Assembly: GCA_026005175.1 (NCBI GenBank)
Contig: BPKO01000001.1
Coordinates: forward strand, 186,001-250,000
Reading direction: 5' to 3'
DNA length: 64,000 bases
Origin: Candidatus Tectimicrobiota bacterium
GTDB taxonomy: Bacteria > Tectomicrobia > Entotheonellia > Entotheonellales > Entotheonellaceae
A program made the position numbers and the translations under genes. Every line of letters begins with the position of its first letter. The stretch's first letter is position 1. The notes under the pieces are model-generated. The model did no database searches and was not told where the DNA came from. It saw only the letters and a program-made list of their open reading frames with translations. This document shows, piece after piece, positions 16,470 through 24,806 of the stretch.

Positions 16470-18082
16470 GTGCTTTCGAGGCCCACATCCCGGGCACTGA
16501 CAGGTCCTCCGCGGATACGCAACAGGTGCAGCGCCTGGACCAGGCGCTGCACAAAGAGGCGCTTGTAGCCGGCCTCCCCATAGCGATGCTCGTAGGCAGC
16601 TTGAGCGATCTCGCTAGTTGTTGCGGAAAGATGTGCGCTGTCCAGGGAAGTATCATAGGCTACGGCATAAATCGCTGCGAGCTTGTGCCCGATGGCTTCC
16701 AAGGTAGCGACCGCGTCACTGCCGGCTTTCTCCAGGTCAATCTTCACCCCGGTAGGGTTGATGACGTCGAAGGTGGTGGCCAGGCGCTGCCGCAGCGCTT
16801 CGTAGATCTGCGCTCGGCCCTCCAGGAAGGTTTCGTCTGGCACGGCGTAGAGGCAGAGCGTATGCTTGAAGTGCACCTGCGCACAGGCATCGATGAGCTC
16901 GCGCAGGTTGTGCAGCAGCAACTCACGTTGTCGCGAGCTCAAACTTGGTACCCGTTCGGCTTCGTCCATCAAAATCACCAGCCCGGCATAGCCAAGAAAG
17001 CGCACCCACTGGAGAAGCGACCGCAGCATAGAGAAAGCCGTACTGCGGTCAATACGCTGGAGGATGCCGAGCTTCCCGTGGAGAGAGCGTACATAGCCCT
17101 CGCCTTTGAGCCACTGCATGAGGGTGTCAAAGTCTTCGTCGCGCCGCTCGAGCAAGGCAAGGAAAGCCCCCTGCATGGCCCGCGCAAAGCTGACGCTCTC
17201 AAAGCCACGGATCGTCGCCGCATAGCTGCGGAGCGCTTCCGCAAGCTCGTCTCCCGAGAACCCGGCATGTTCGAGTTCCGCACGCTTTTGGGCGTACCAG
17301 CTCTGCACCAGGCTTTCGATTCCTTGCTCGTAGCCCGATTGGAGTTCGGCTGCTGTCAACGGGCGGGTCAGGTTAAGGGCAACGGCGCGGTAGACCAGTT
17401 CGAGCTTGTGCAAGGGCGTCTGTTCCGGGCTGAGGGTGACATAGCTAACGACAAAACGGTGCCGCCAGGCCCGTTCCCGTACACAGTAGAGAAAGTGGGT
17501 TTTGCCACCGCCGTAAATCCCCACCACCAGCTTGAAGCACGAGCCGCCCTGCTGAATGTAGTCGGCAAGGTATTCCCCTTCGAGTACTTGCAAGTAGTCG
17601 TCAAGGCCAACCGTGAAGTACTGGAAGCCATATTCGGGTGGCGTGCCACTCCCGCCTACGGTGTCGATAATCCGGCGCGCCACCTCGCGCGGCAGCTCTC
17701 CACGGGCCATCTCACCCCTCTCCTGGGAGATACGACTGGGTCGCGGGTTACGCTGGACCATGGCAGGAGACCCTTGGGAACGCTCAAGAGATTGGGAAAG
17801 GAGCTCGTTCTTCACCTCGGGATGCGGGGCTTCCTGGGCTTTTTGCTCCGAGGGGCAAGGGTCGGCGTCTGGGGCACCGGACGTTAGAGAGTCGAAGCGT
17901 GCTCCCATTAGCGTCTTTATAGACTCTTCGGCAATGTAGTAATGACCCGATGTTTTGTCTTGAAGGACCTCTTGAAATCGCCCGCTTACTGTCCAGCGAT
18001 ACACCGTCATCCGCGACACGCCGAGTGTCTTGGCCGCTTCAGGTACGGAGTAGTAAGTCTTACCGGCTATCTCTTTCGGCAT
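16466..18082 (-). CDS. HTH-fused BrxC/BrxD-type P-loop ATPase
   Basis: A 538-aa protein. Residues 9-60 form a MerR/excisionase-type helix-turn-helix (YYSVPEAAKTLGVSRMTVYR, then a wing-like GHYYIAEESIKTL). A low-complexity linker runs to about 125. The ATPase part has Walker A GIYGGGKTH (188-196) and Walker B LVILMDEAE (368-376), with a long helical insert between them, as in the DUF2791 (BrxC/BrxD) family. It starts at ATG 18082. The fusion suggests ATPase activity tied to a DNA site, either as a self-regulator of the operon or as target recognition. It overlaps the next gene by 4 nt. Confidence 0.75.
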   Translation of the reverse strand: MPKEIAGKTYYSVPEAAKTLGVSRMTVYRWTVSGRFQEVLQDKTSGHYYIAEESIKTLMGARFDSLTSGAPDADPCPSEQKAQEAPHPEVKNELLSQSLERSQGSPAMVQRNPRPSRISQERGEMARGELPREVARRIIDTVGGSGTPPEYGFQYFTVGLDDYLQVLEGEYLADYIQQGGSCFKLVVGIYGGGKTHFLYCVRERAWRHRFVVSYVTLSPEQTPLHKLELVYRAVALNLTRPLTAAELQSGYEQGIESLVQSWYAQKRAELEHAGFSGDELAEALRSYAATIRGFESVSFARAMQGAFLALLERRDEDFDTLMQWLKGEGYVRSLHGKLGILQRIDRSTAFSMLRSLLQWVRFLGYAGLVILMDEAERVPSLSSRQRELLLHNLRELIDACAQVHFKHTLCLYAVPDETFLEGRAQIYEALRQRLATTFDVINPTGVKIDLEKAGSDAVATLEAIGHKLAAIYAVAYDTSLDSAHLSATTSEIAQAAYEHRYGEAGYKRLFVQRLVQALHLLRIRGGPVSARDVGLEST

Positions 18083-18154
18083 AAACGCCGTCCCTGGCTG
18101 TGCACCCTTCCTGCTTCTTTGTATTATCCACTGGAGGCTTCTTCCCCTCAGGGG

Positions 18155-19030
18155 TCATTTGGGGATCTCCCGAAAGACCACGTGTGAATACACGGTTCCC
18201 TCCCCGCGTTCGTTACTGGGCACCCAGAGAAAGTCCTGGCGTTTGGTTGTATAGGCACGCGTGGCAGTCACCAGCGCGAACTCGTGGGTGGGCAAACGAC
18301 GCTGCCGCAAGCGGTAGAGATCGTAGCTGAATTGGACCCGCCCGTAGCTGCGGAAGTGTTCCCGCCGGGGATCGGTGTAAAATCGGCGGTCCTGGAGGAG
18401 GAGGGCGAGCTCGACCAGCACGGCGAGAATTCGGGCCGGCTCTCCAGGGGCTTTGCCCTCCCGCTGCACCGCATGCCGGTAGGCGTCGAATAGTCTGGCC
18501 AGAAACGCCTCAGAATCAAAAGGAGCCGAAAGGGCTTGGCGCAGCCGTTGCATTTGGTGAAACACCGCCTGGGGCGTCAGCGGCGCTGTGCCCATCCGCT
18601 CTTGTTTGGGGCCGTACCAGATAATGACGCGTCCGGAGACGGCGTTGACCTCAAGGGTAAACAGACCGGCTCTCAGTTCCGGTAGTTGTCCTCGCAGTTC
18701 CAGGTCCTCAGCGCGCAGCAAGCGCTCGAGCTCGGTGGCAAATCGTTGCTGTATCCCCCGGTGGATATGCTCCAGCTCGTGCTGGTAGACTGTCAGCCAC
18801 TGCCGCACGTCCTGAAGGGCCTGTGGAGATAGCGTTTCGGCTTCCAGGAGGCGTCGGATCTTGTGGGCCTGTTGCTGAAGCTTTTGCAGATTGGTCGCAC
18901 GGTCCTTGTCGAGACGCTCTGTCCGGGCGAGCATGGTGCACAATGTCCGCAGGGTTTTTGCATACGCGCGCACCCGCTGGAGCAGCTGAGAGACAGGAAG
19001 AGTCATCGCGGTCTCCAGGTGACGCTTCAA
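18155..19030 (-). CDS. Unknown 291-aa protein with N-terminal coiled coil
   Basis: No family is recognised. The first 130 residues are strongly helical and coiled-coil-like (repeated Leu/Arg/Gln heptad character). From about 130 there is a beta-rich stretch (AGLFTLEVNAVSGRVIIWYG), then more helices and a C-terminal segment ending SHVVFREIPK. There is no signal peptide or membrane segment. It starts at ATG 19030; an in-frame ATG eight codons later is possible. It lies 102 nt behind the giant ATPase gene and 72 nt ahead of the HTH-ATPase gene in the same direction, so it is probably a subunit or adaptor of the same system. Confidence 0.65.
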   Translation of the reverse strand: MKRHLETAMTLPVSQLLQRVRAYAKTLRTLCTMLARTERLDKDRATNLQKLQQQAHKIRRLLEAETLSPQALQDVRQWLTVYQHELEHIHRGIQQRFATELERLLRAEDLELRGQLPELRAGLFTLEVNAVSGRVIIWYGPKQERMGTAPLTPQAVFHQMQRLRQALSAPFDSEAFLARLFDAYRHAVQREGKAPGEPARILAVLVELALLLQDRRFYTDPRREHFRSYGRVQFSYDLYRLRQRRLPTHEFALVTATRAYTTKRQDFLWVPSNERGEGTVYSHVVFREIPK

Positions 19031-19132
19031 GGTTCAGCGTGGGAGCGTCAGGTGTGGGACTTATCATACCCGTCGCAGGCGAATCAGACAAGACATGCAG
19101 GCGTGCTAGTCCCCACACCTCGGCAGCCCACC

Positions 19133-22100
19133 TCAGGGACGCCGCGCCTTGGTAACCCTGCGGTGGAGGAGGGCCGGAACGTAAACTTTTGTCTCTTCTG
19201 CGAGTTCGACCAGCGCCCCCCGGTAGAGCAGCCGCCAGAGGCGCTGCTGCGCCACCTCGAATGAGAGGTGCAACTCTGTGGCGAGGAGCTCGACCGTGGT
19301 GGCCAGGTCTTCTGGCTGCTCCGGCTCCAGCCATTCTGACAGGCATGCCAAGGCGTCCATGAGGTCCCGCTGTCCTTCGAGCCCCAGTTCCGTCAAGAGG
19401 TTCCGAGCAGTCCTGGCGGCGTGGGCCTGGCGGCTGCCGTGTCGCAAGGCCTGCAGCCACTCGTCGACCAGGAAGTGGTACCCTGCGGTTTCGGCATACA
19501 GGGCTTCCACGTCATGCCCGGTGACCTCCAGTTCCTCTAGGGCCCGGCGCAGGGCTGCCTTGGACCACGGTTCAAGACGCAGTGCCCCTATCGCGTCTTC
19601 GATGCCCTTTGCCTTCTCGCGGTCCTGGGCCAGCCAGTGGTCCACTCCCGCCGGGTCGATAAGGCATACGACTCTGCCAGAGCGCGCTTTGGCAAGCTGG
19701 GCAGCCACTGCTTCCAGCACTGCGGGCACCAGCTCCGCCGCTTCTGGCCAGCACAGCACCATCACTGGCCGCGCCGCAGACGAGCCTGCGGACTGCAAGG
19801 CAGCTCGCAGGCCACGTAGCGGCCCGGTGAGCTGCCACGGCCCCCCTGCCGCGCCCAACTCTCCGAGCACCTCGAGGACTGCCTGTACCTTTTCCAAGCC
19901 CACGGCGGGGCTGCCAAACAGCAAAGTCAAGCCAGGGGCATACGCCCCGAGTCGGCGCAGCTGGCCCTGCGTCAGAGGGCTCCAGACTTCCCGGCCGCGG
20001 AGGACGAGCCGTGGGTGAAGACGGTCCATTTGCTCCCATGGCTCTTCTTGGAGCTGCCCGAGAGCCTCAAGCAGCTCGTCCTCCACGCGCTCGCGAGAGC
20101 CCAGCAGGCGGACCAAATTGGGACTCCGCAAGCGGAAGCCTTCCCCTTGCTGGACCAGCACGCCCATGGCTTCGAGTTCCTCGGTATACTCCCGGACTTG
20201 CTCCGGCCGGAGGCCACGGAATCCTTCTGGCCACCATGCTGCGCCCAGCTCCCCGAGCTCCCCAGCTGTGTAGGCTCGGGAAAAGCCGTTAGCGGCTTCC
20301 ATCTGATCCAGGATCATCGCCCGCACCATGACCTGATAGTGCGGATCCAAAGCCAGCGTCCAGATAAAGCGGTCACGCACCACTTGCTGGAGTTGCGGGT
20401 CGGCAAAGAGGGCCTCCAGATCGGCAAGAGTCACGCGGTCAGGGGGAAGGCGGCCGCTCCCTCTAAGTTCTCTGACGAGCCGCTCGCAGAAAGTCTGAAG
20501 CAAGCCTGGATGGTAGTTGGTGATGCCCAGAAGACCCAGCAATGCCTGATCTTCCACTTCGTAGCCCAGCAAGCGCATGGGCTCCAGTACCAGCGCCCGT
20601 GCCGCCCGGGGCTCCAGCGGCCCAATCCGTTCCTCGCTGCCGCCCAGAGGTTGGTTGGGCAGGTGCCGGAAGCGCCGCACGCTCTTGAGGCCGGCAAACA
20701 CCAGGCGCAGACGCCCGCCTGTGGTTGTTTGCAAGGTGTTGAGGCGTCCGACGTTGTCAAAACCCTTGGCAGCGTCGGCTTGTAGGAACTGATCGGCTTC
20801 GTCCAAAAGAAGCAGGACTCTCAAGCGTGGCTTGCTCTGGAAGAGGGCTTGCAGCCGCTCGACGACTTTCGGAGGGTCGTGGAGGGGGCGCAACGCCGCA
20901 TCGATGTGGGAGAAGGCCTCCGTGATCAAACGTCGCCACACCTGACGGGGGTCTGCTTCTACCCCGCCTGGCAGGCCTAGGTTTTTGATATCTAGGACAA
21001 AGGCGTAGCGGTCCTCCTGCGGATGGTGGAATTCCCGCTCCACGGCCCGCAGCAGAGCCGATTTACCAAGCTGGCGGCCGCCGTAGACGTAAACCGTCGA
21101 AGTGGCTGCCAGAATCCTAGCCACGATTTCTCGGCGCCCGAAGAACATCTCTGGGGGAAGATCCAACCCGCGGACAGAGGCACGGTAGGGGTTGATCGCT
21201 GACCAGGGAAGGGCACAGGCAGCAAACGTGTTGAAGCGAAGTTCATACTCTCGTGCCAGGAAAGAAAGGAGCACCTCGTCCAGGACAAGGCCACGGAATC
21301 CCTGCTGAAAGGCCCAGCGTGCCAGGTCCTGGCGCTGCCGCCAGAGCAGTCGGCCCAGGTAAACCACGATCAGCGGTTCCGTGGGCAATACGCCACTGCC
21401 AGAGAGGATGGCCTCCAGTTGCGTCACCCCCGGGCGCTCCCAGACTACGAGAACCCGCACCTCGCCGCGTGCTTCCGAACCAAACTCCGGCACCGGCGCA
21501 CCCACCTGCGCCCGGACACGCAGCAGCACCCAGTCGCGCCCCTCTTGGCGTTGCAAAACGGCCTCCTGGACGTAGGGCACCTCATATCCCAAGTACCGCA
21601 GCAGCAGCACAGCCTGCCGGTCCAAGGTCTGCGGCGCTTCTCGCCGTTTCATCCCTGTCCATATCCGGAAGGCCTCAACCACCTGCTGGGAGCGGTCCCG
21701 CGGAAGGCGGGGGATTCCCAACTTTGGATACGGCTCCCCTGGAGTCAAGCGCCCAGCAATCTGCTGTAGATCGGTTCTTTCTAGCGTCTCGCGGAGCTGC
21801 TCGAAGGCTCTCAAAAATCCAGGCAAGTCGGCTCTTGCCTGGAGCTTGGCTTTCTCTATGAGGTGTTGGAGGCCCTGGGACTGCCCCGCCACGGCCGCTT
21901 GCTCGGCGTAGACGAGCAGCTCATCGGCGGCATACAGGTTTCCTTGGTCTAACGCTTCTTGCACTTGGCGCTCGAGCTCACGGTAGCGGTCAGCGGGAAG
22001 GAGGTCACACATCCGCTTGGCAAGCTGCTCCCACTTCTGCCGGCGCGCGTCGACGGCCTGCTGGCGGCGTTCTGCTAGCTGGCGGCTGAGCACCACCAAG

Positions 22101-24550
22101 CGCTCGCGCACCTCTGCCCCTGGCACCCGCCGCTCGGCGAGATCGACTTGGAGTTGCTCTAGCTGGGTCAAGAGATTCGTGCGCTCGTCGAGGGGAATGC
22201 TGCCCTCCACAACGCGCTGTTCCACTTCGCATGCTAGCTGCTCTGCCTGCTGCCGCAGCTCTGTCAGTCGGTCTTCGATGCGCTGCAGCTCTTCTTGCAA
22301 AACCCTGCGCTCGTTCCCTTCCGGAATTTGCGCGATGAGCTCCTCTATCCACCGCAGATCCTCCTGCACCAGCCACTCGCGCACCAGCGCCGGCAGGCGC
22401 GCCGGATCAGGCCCCGGCATTCGCTCTAGCGCTTCTTGGAGGGCTTCCCAGGCTTCGGGTCTCACTTCAGGAAGCCCAAGTGGCGAGAGGGTGAGCGGCA
22501 CCTGCGGGCACCAGAGGAGCCGTCGGGCCAGGGTAACTTGCAAGCTCTGCAGCGCTTTCTCCCCTGCCTGCTGAGGTTCTTGGTGAAGAACCGCCTCAAG
22601 CTGGCGTCCAAGCGCGAGGAATACCCTGGCCAACGCCGGGGTTTGGCCGTCTCCGTGGCTGGCCACCTCTTCCAGCACGGCCAGCGCCCTTTGTAGCCCC
22701 GGGCGCGTCGCTGCAAGGAGCTGCCTGACGGGCTCTTGACGCCAGGAGTGCACTTGCCCACCCGCAAGCAAGTCGAGTCCCCGAATCCACCGGCGGGCGA
22801 TGCCTACTGCCCGATTGACCTCCTCGAGCAGGCGCAGCCGCCGGTTTCCTTCGAGGTGCTGGGGGCTATGTCCTGTATCGATGAGGACATGCCGGTGCAG
22901 CCGTTGGAGGCGCTGCTCCAGCCGGGCGCTGTCTTCGAGTTCCTCGATGTGCTCTCTTACCGCAGGGGCTTCAGCTCGCGCGTCCTGTGCGACCGGCGCC
23001 AGGAGCCGGTACAGGAGATTGTCGTTGCCTTCGCTGTGGGTCAGGGCGCGGAAAACCAGGTTGCCAGGCAAGTAGTTGCCACAGGGGTTGCGGTGGCCAG
23101 CACGGTCCAAGTACGCCCGCGCTTCACGAGACGCCGCTTCTACCTGAGCGCGGAGCGCCGCCGTGTTCTGGGCCTCTGCGAGGTCTTCGGGCTGCAGTCC
23201 CCCGCCCGTACGGGCCACGAAGTCGCGCACGGCCGCAAGCACGGGGTTGAGCACGTCCAGCGGTGGTCGCAGCTCCTCTAGCCAGGCGTAGGTCGTCGCT
23301 TCGGGCCCCAAGAGGCTGAGGGGGAGAGCCGCCGCGGCTCTGAGTCCTGGGGGGCCCCCGGTCTGCATGGCCTGGGCTATGGCCTCGCGTATCTCTGCCA
23401 GCAGCGGCTGCACCTCTGGCCAGGCCTGGGCGACTGCTCGCGCCCCCAGCAGCGCGTTGAGGAGGGCGCTGGGGGCCGGCGGCACCTCTCCCGTGGCTTC
23501 GACGGCCCGGGCCCACCAGTAGGCTCCCTCCCAGTCTCCACGGGCCAGAAACGTCCACAGGGTCTGAACCGCAGGAAGAGGCGCCTCCTCGCCTGTGACC
23601 TCAGGAATTGGACCTTCTGGTGCCGGCCCGGGAGGTGGGGGTGCTGGCGCCACAGGGACACTCGGTTCGGGTTCTGTGCCCGGTCTTTCGAGACTTCCTT
23701 CTTCGCTACCTTCCTGCCGTTGCAACATGGCCGTGAGGTCTTGCTCGAGGCGTCGGGCCGTTTCCTGGAGCTGCCCGAACCGCTGCTGCTCTGCGTGGCC
23801 AACAGCAAATGGCTGCCGGGCAAACATCTCTCCCAGGGTCTTGAGCTCCTGGAGGCAGCAAGCAAGCTGGTCAAGCTGCTCTGTCGCCTCGTCTAGCTGC
23901 TCTACCGGGCAAGCCTCGGCCGACCACGCTGTGACCCCCCTAAGGTTGAGGTCGGCTGCCAGAGCCCGAACCGCTTCCAGCGCACTGGCCACCCTGCGCC
24001 TGGCATCGCGCACGGCCCGCTTTTCGGCCCCCAAGGCGAGGAGCCGCTCCCGCACCGCCTCTACGTGGTCCCATTCGGGGGCCTCCGCAGGGAGGGCGGC
24101 GAGCTCCGCAAGAAAGCGAGAGAAGCGCTCCGGGAGGTCAGCCGGGGACTTGTCTGCTTGCATGATGTCGGTTCCTTCCTGGGGCCAAGCTCGCAAGCGA
24201 GCCACTGCTTGGGCCAGCGCCCACGCCTCTGGTGCTATCTCCGGAGGCCCTTCGCCCGGGCTGCCATGAGGCTCTGCGCGCAGGGCAGCCCGGGCCTGCG
24301 TCACCAGCTCTTCGTGCTGCTCACCCCAGCAGCAGGCGAGCTCGCAAGCCAGGGAGGGAAGCCATTCCAGAGTGGCCTCCAGGGCCTGCTGGACACGCGG
24401 CGCAGGGGCTGCCAGGGGCGTTCGGAAGCCGGGAATGCGGCCCCGCAGAGCTTCGACGAGCACCTGCCGCAACCGCGGAAGCCCCTTCTGCGCCGCCGCC
24501 CATCGGGCCAGGTACGAACGGACCTCAGGAGCGAGGAAAACGTCCATCAT
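19133..24550 (-). CDS. Giant 1805-aa coiled-coil/AAA (ORC/STAND-like) protein
   Basis: Residues 1 to about 960 are almost wholly alpha-helical with long coiled-coil stretches and a Pro-rich break near 290-330. About 970-1090 is a mixed alpha/beta segment (LLLRYLGYEV...VRVLVVWERPG) of unknown fold. An NPYRAS...FFGRREI lead-in introduces an ORC/Cdc6-like or STAND-like NTPase with Walker A GGRQLGKSALL (about 1157) and Walker B RVLLLLDEADQF (about 1242). A winged-helix-like region (MGVLVQQGEGFRLRSPNLV) lies near 1450-1490. A second NTPase-like domain from about 1540 has a degenerate P-loop (FGSPAVGLEK). The start at 24550 is chosen over GTG 24595 because GGAGAG stands 7 nt before it and a promoter lies just upstream. 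First gene of the operon. Confidence 0.8.
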   Translation of the reverse strand: MMDVFLAPEVRSYLARWAAAQKGLPRLRQVLVEALRGRIPGFRTPLAAPAPRVQQALEATLEWLPSLACELACCWGEQHEELVTQARAALRAEPHGSPGEGPPEIAPEAWALAQAVARLRAWPQEGTDIMQADKSPADLPERFSRFLAELAALPAEAPEWDHVEAVRERLLALGAEKRAVRDARRRVASALEAVRALAADLNLRGVTAWSAEACPVEQLDEATEQLDQLACCLQELKTLGEMFARQPFAVGHAEQQRFGQLQETARRLEQDLTAMLQRQEGSEEGSLERPGTEPEPSVPVAPAPPPPGPAPEGPIPEVTGEEAPLPAVQTLWTFLARGDWEGAYWWARAVEATGEVPPAPSALLNALLGARAVAQAWPEVQPLLAEIREAIAQAMQTGGPPGLRAAAALPLSLLGPEATTYAWLEELRPPLDVLNPVLAAVRDFVARTGGGLQPEDLAEAQNTAALRAQVEAASREARAYLDRAGHRNPCGNYLPGNLVFRALTHSEGNDNLLYRLLAPVAQDARAEAPAVREHIEELEDSARLEQRLQRLHRHVLIDTGHSPQHLEGNRRLRLLEEVNRAVGIARRWIRGLDLLAGGQVHSWRQEPVRQLLAATRPGLQRALAVLEEVASHGDGQTPALARVFLALGRQLEAVLHQEPQQAGEKALQSLQVTLARRLLWCPQVPLTLSPLGLPEVRPEAWEALQEALERMPGPDPARLPALVREWLVQEDLRWIEELIAQIPEGNERRVLQEELQRIEDRLTELRQQAEQLACEVEQRVVEGSIPLDERTNLLTQLEQLQVDLAERRVPGAEVRERLVVLSRQLAERRQQAVDARRQKWEQLAKRMCDLLPADRYRELERQVQEALDQGNLYAADELLVYAEQAAVAGQSQGLQHLIEKAKLQARADLPGFLRAFEQLRETLERTDLQQIAGRLTPGEPYPKLGIPRLPRDRSQQVVEAFRIWTGMKRREAPQTLDRQAVLLLRYLGYEVPYVQEAVLQRQEGRDWVLLRVRAQVGAPVPEFGSEARGEVRVLVVWERPGVTQLEAILSGSGVLPTEPLIVVYLGRLLWRQRQDLARWAFQQGFRGLVLDEVLLSFLAREYELRFNTFAACALPWSAINPYRASVRGLDLPPEMFFGRREIVARILAATSTVYVYGGRQLGKSALLRAVEREFHHPQEDRYAFVLDIKNLGLPGGVEADPRQVWRRLITEAFSHIDAALRPLHDPPKVVERLQALFQSKPRLRVLLLLDEADQFLQADAAKGFDNVGRLNTLQTTTGGRLRLVFAGLKSVRRFRHLPNQPLGGSEERIGPLEPRAARALVLEPMRLLGYEVEDQALLGLLGITNYHPGLLQTFCERLVRELRGSGRLPPDRVTLADLEALFADPQLQQVVRDRFIWTLALDPHYQVMVRAMILDQMEAANGFSRAYTAGELGELGAAWWPEGFRGLRPEQVREYTEELEAMGVLVQQGEGFRLRSPNLVRLLGSRERVEDELLEALGQLQEEPWEQMDRLHPRLVLRGREVWSPLTQGQLRRLGAYAPGLTLLFGSPAVGLEKVQAVLEVLGELGAAGGPWQLTGPLRGLRAALQSAGSSAARPVMVLCWPEAAELVPAVLEAVAAQLAKARSGRVVCLIDPAGVDHWLAQDREKAKGIEDAIGALRLEPWSKAALRRALEELEVTGHDVEALYAETAGYHFLVDEWLQALRHGSRQAHAARTARNLLTELGLEGQRDLMDALACLSEWLEPEQPEDLATTVELLATELHLSFEVAQQRLWRLLYRGALVELAEETKVYVPALLHRRVTKARRP

Positions 24551-24615
24551 GGCGGTACTCTCCATGCACTTGCCAGCCACGGTGAGCCGTGCCACCTGCT
24601 ACCGGCTTGGGTCGC

Positions 24616-24644
24616 ATGCTACATCGGTGTACACTATGAAGCAA
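24616..24644 (-). promoter_or_regulatory. Sigma70-like promoter of the five-gene island operon
   Basis: On the minus strand, TTGCTT (24644-24639) and TAGCAT (24621-24616) are separated by exactly 17 bp. The predicted transcript start, about 24608, gives a 5' leader near 58 nt to the ATG at 24550, which supports that start over the GTG at 24595. Confidence 0.5.
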
Positions 24645-24806
24645 GTGCGCTGAAGGTTCGAGGCACGGGTACGCCAGCGCCGCACGTTTTTGTTTGGCAT
24701 GCGCGGCTTGCCTCTTCTGCATCATCATGACGGGTACCGTTCTGGACGAAGGAATTGCCAAACGGCAAAGGCAAATCCCGAGATATTAAGAACATAGGGG
24801 CACGTC

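Noticed and set aside
13536-24550. Complete BREX or DISARM system
   Set aside because: Two BrxC/D-type ATPases and a helicase are present, but no PglX methyltransferase, PglZ, BrxL, DUF1998 protein or phospholipase D was found.
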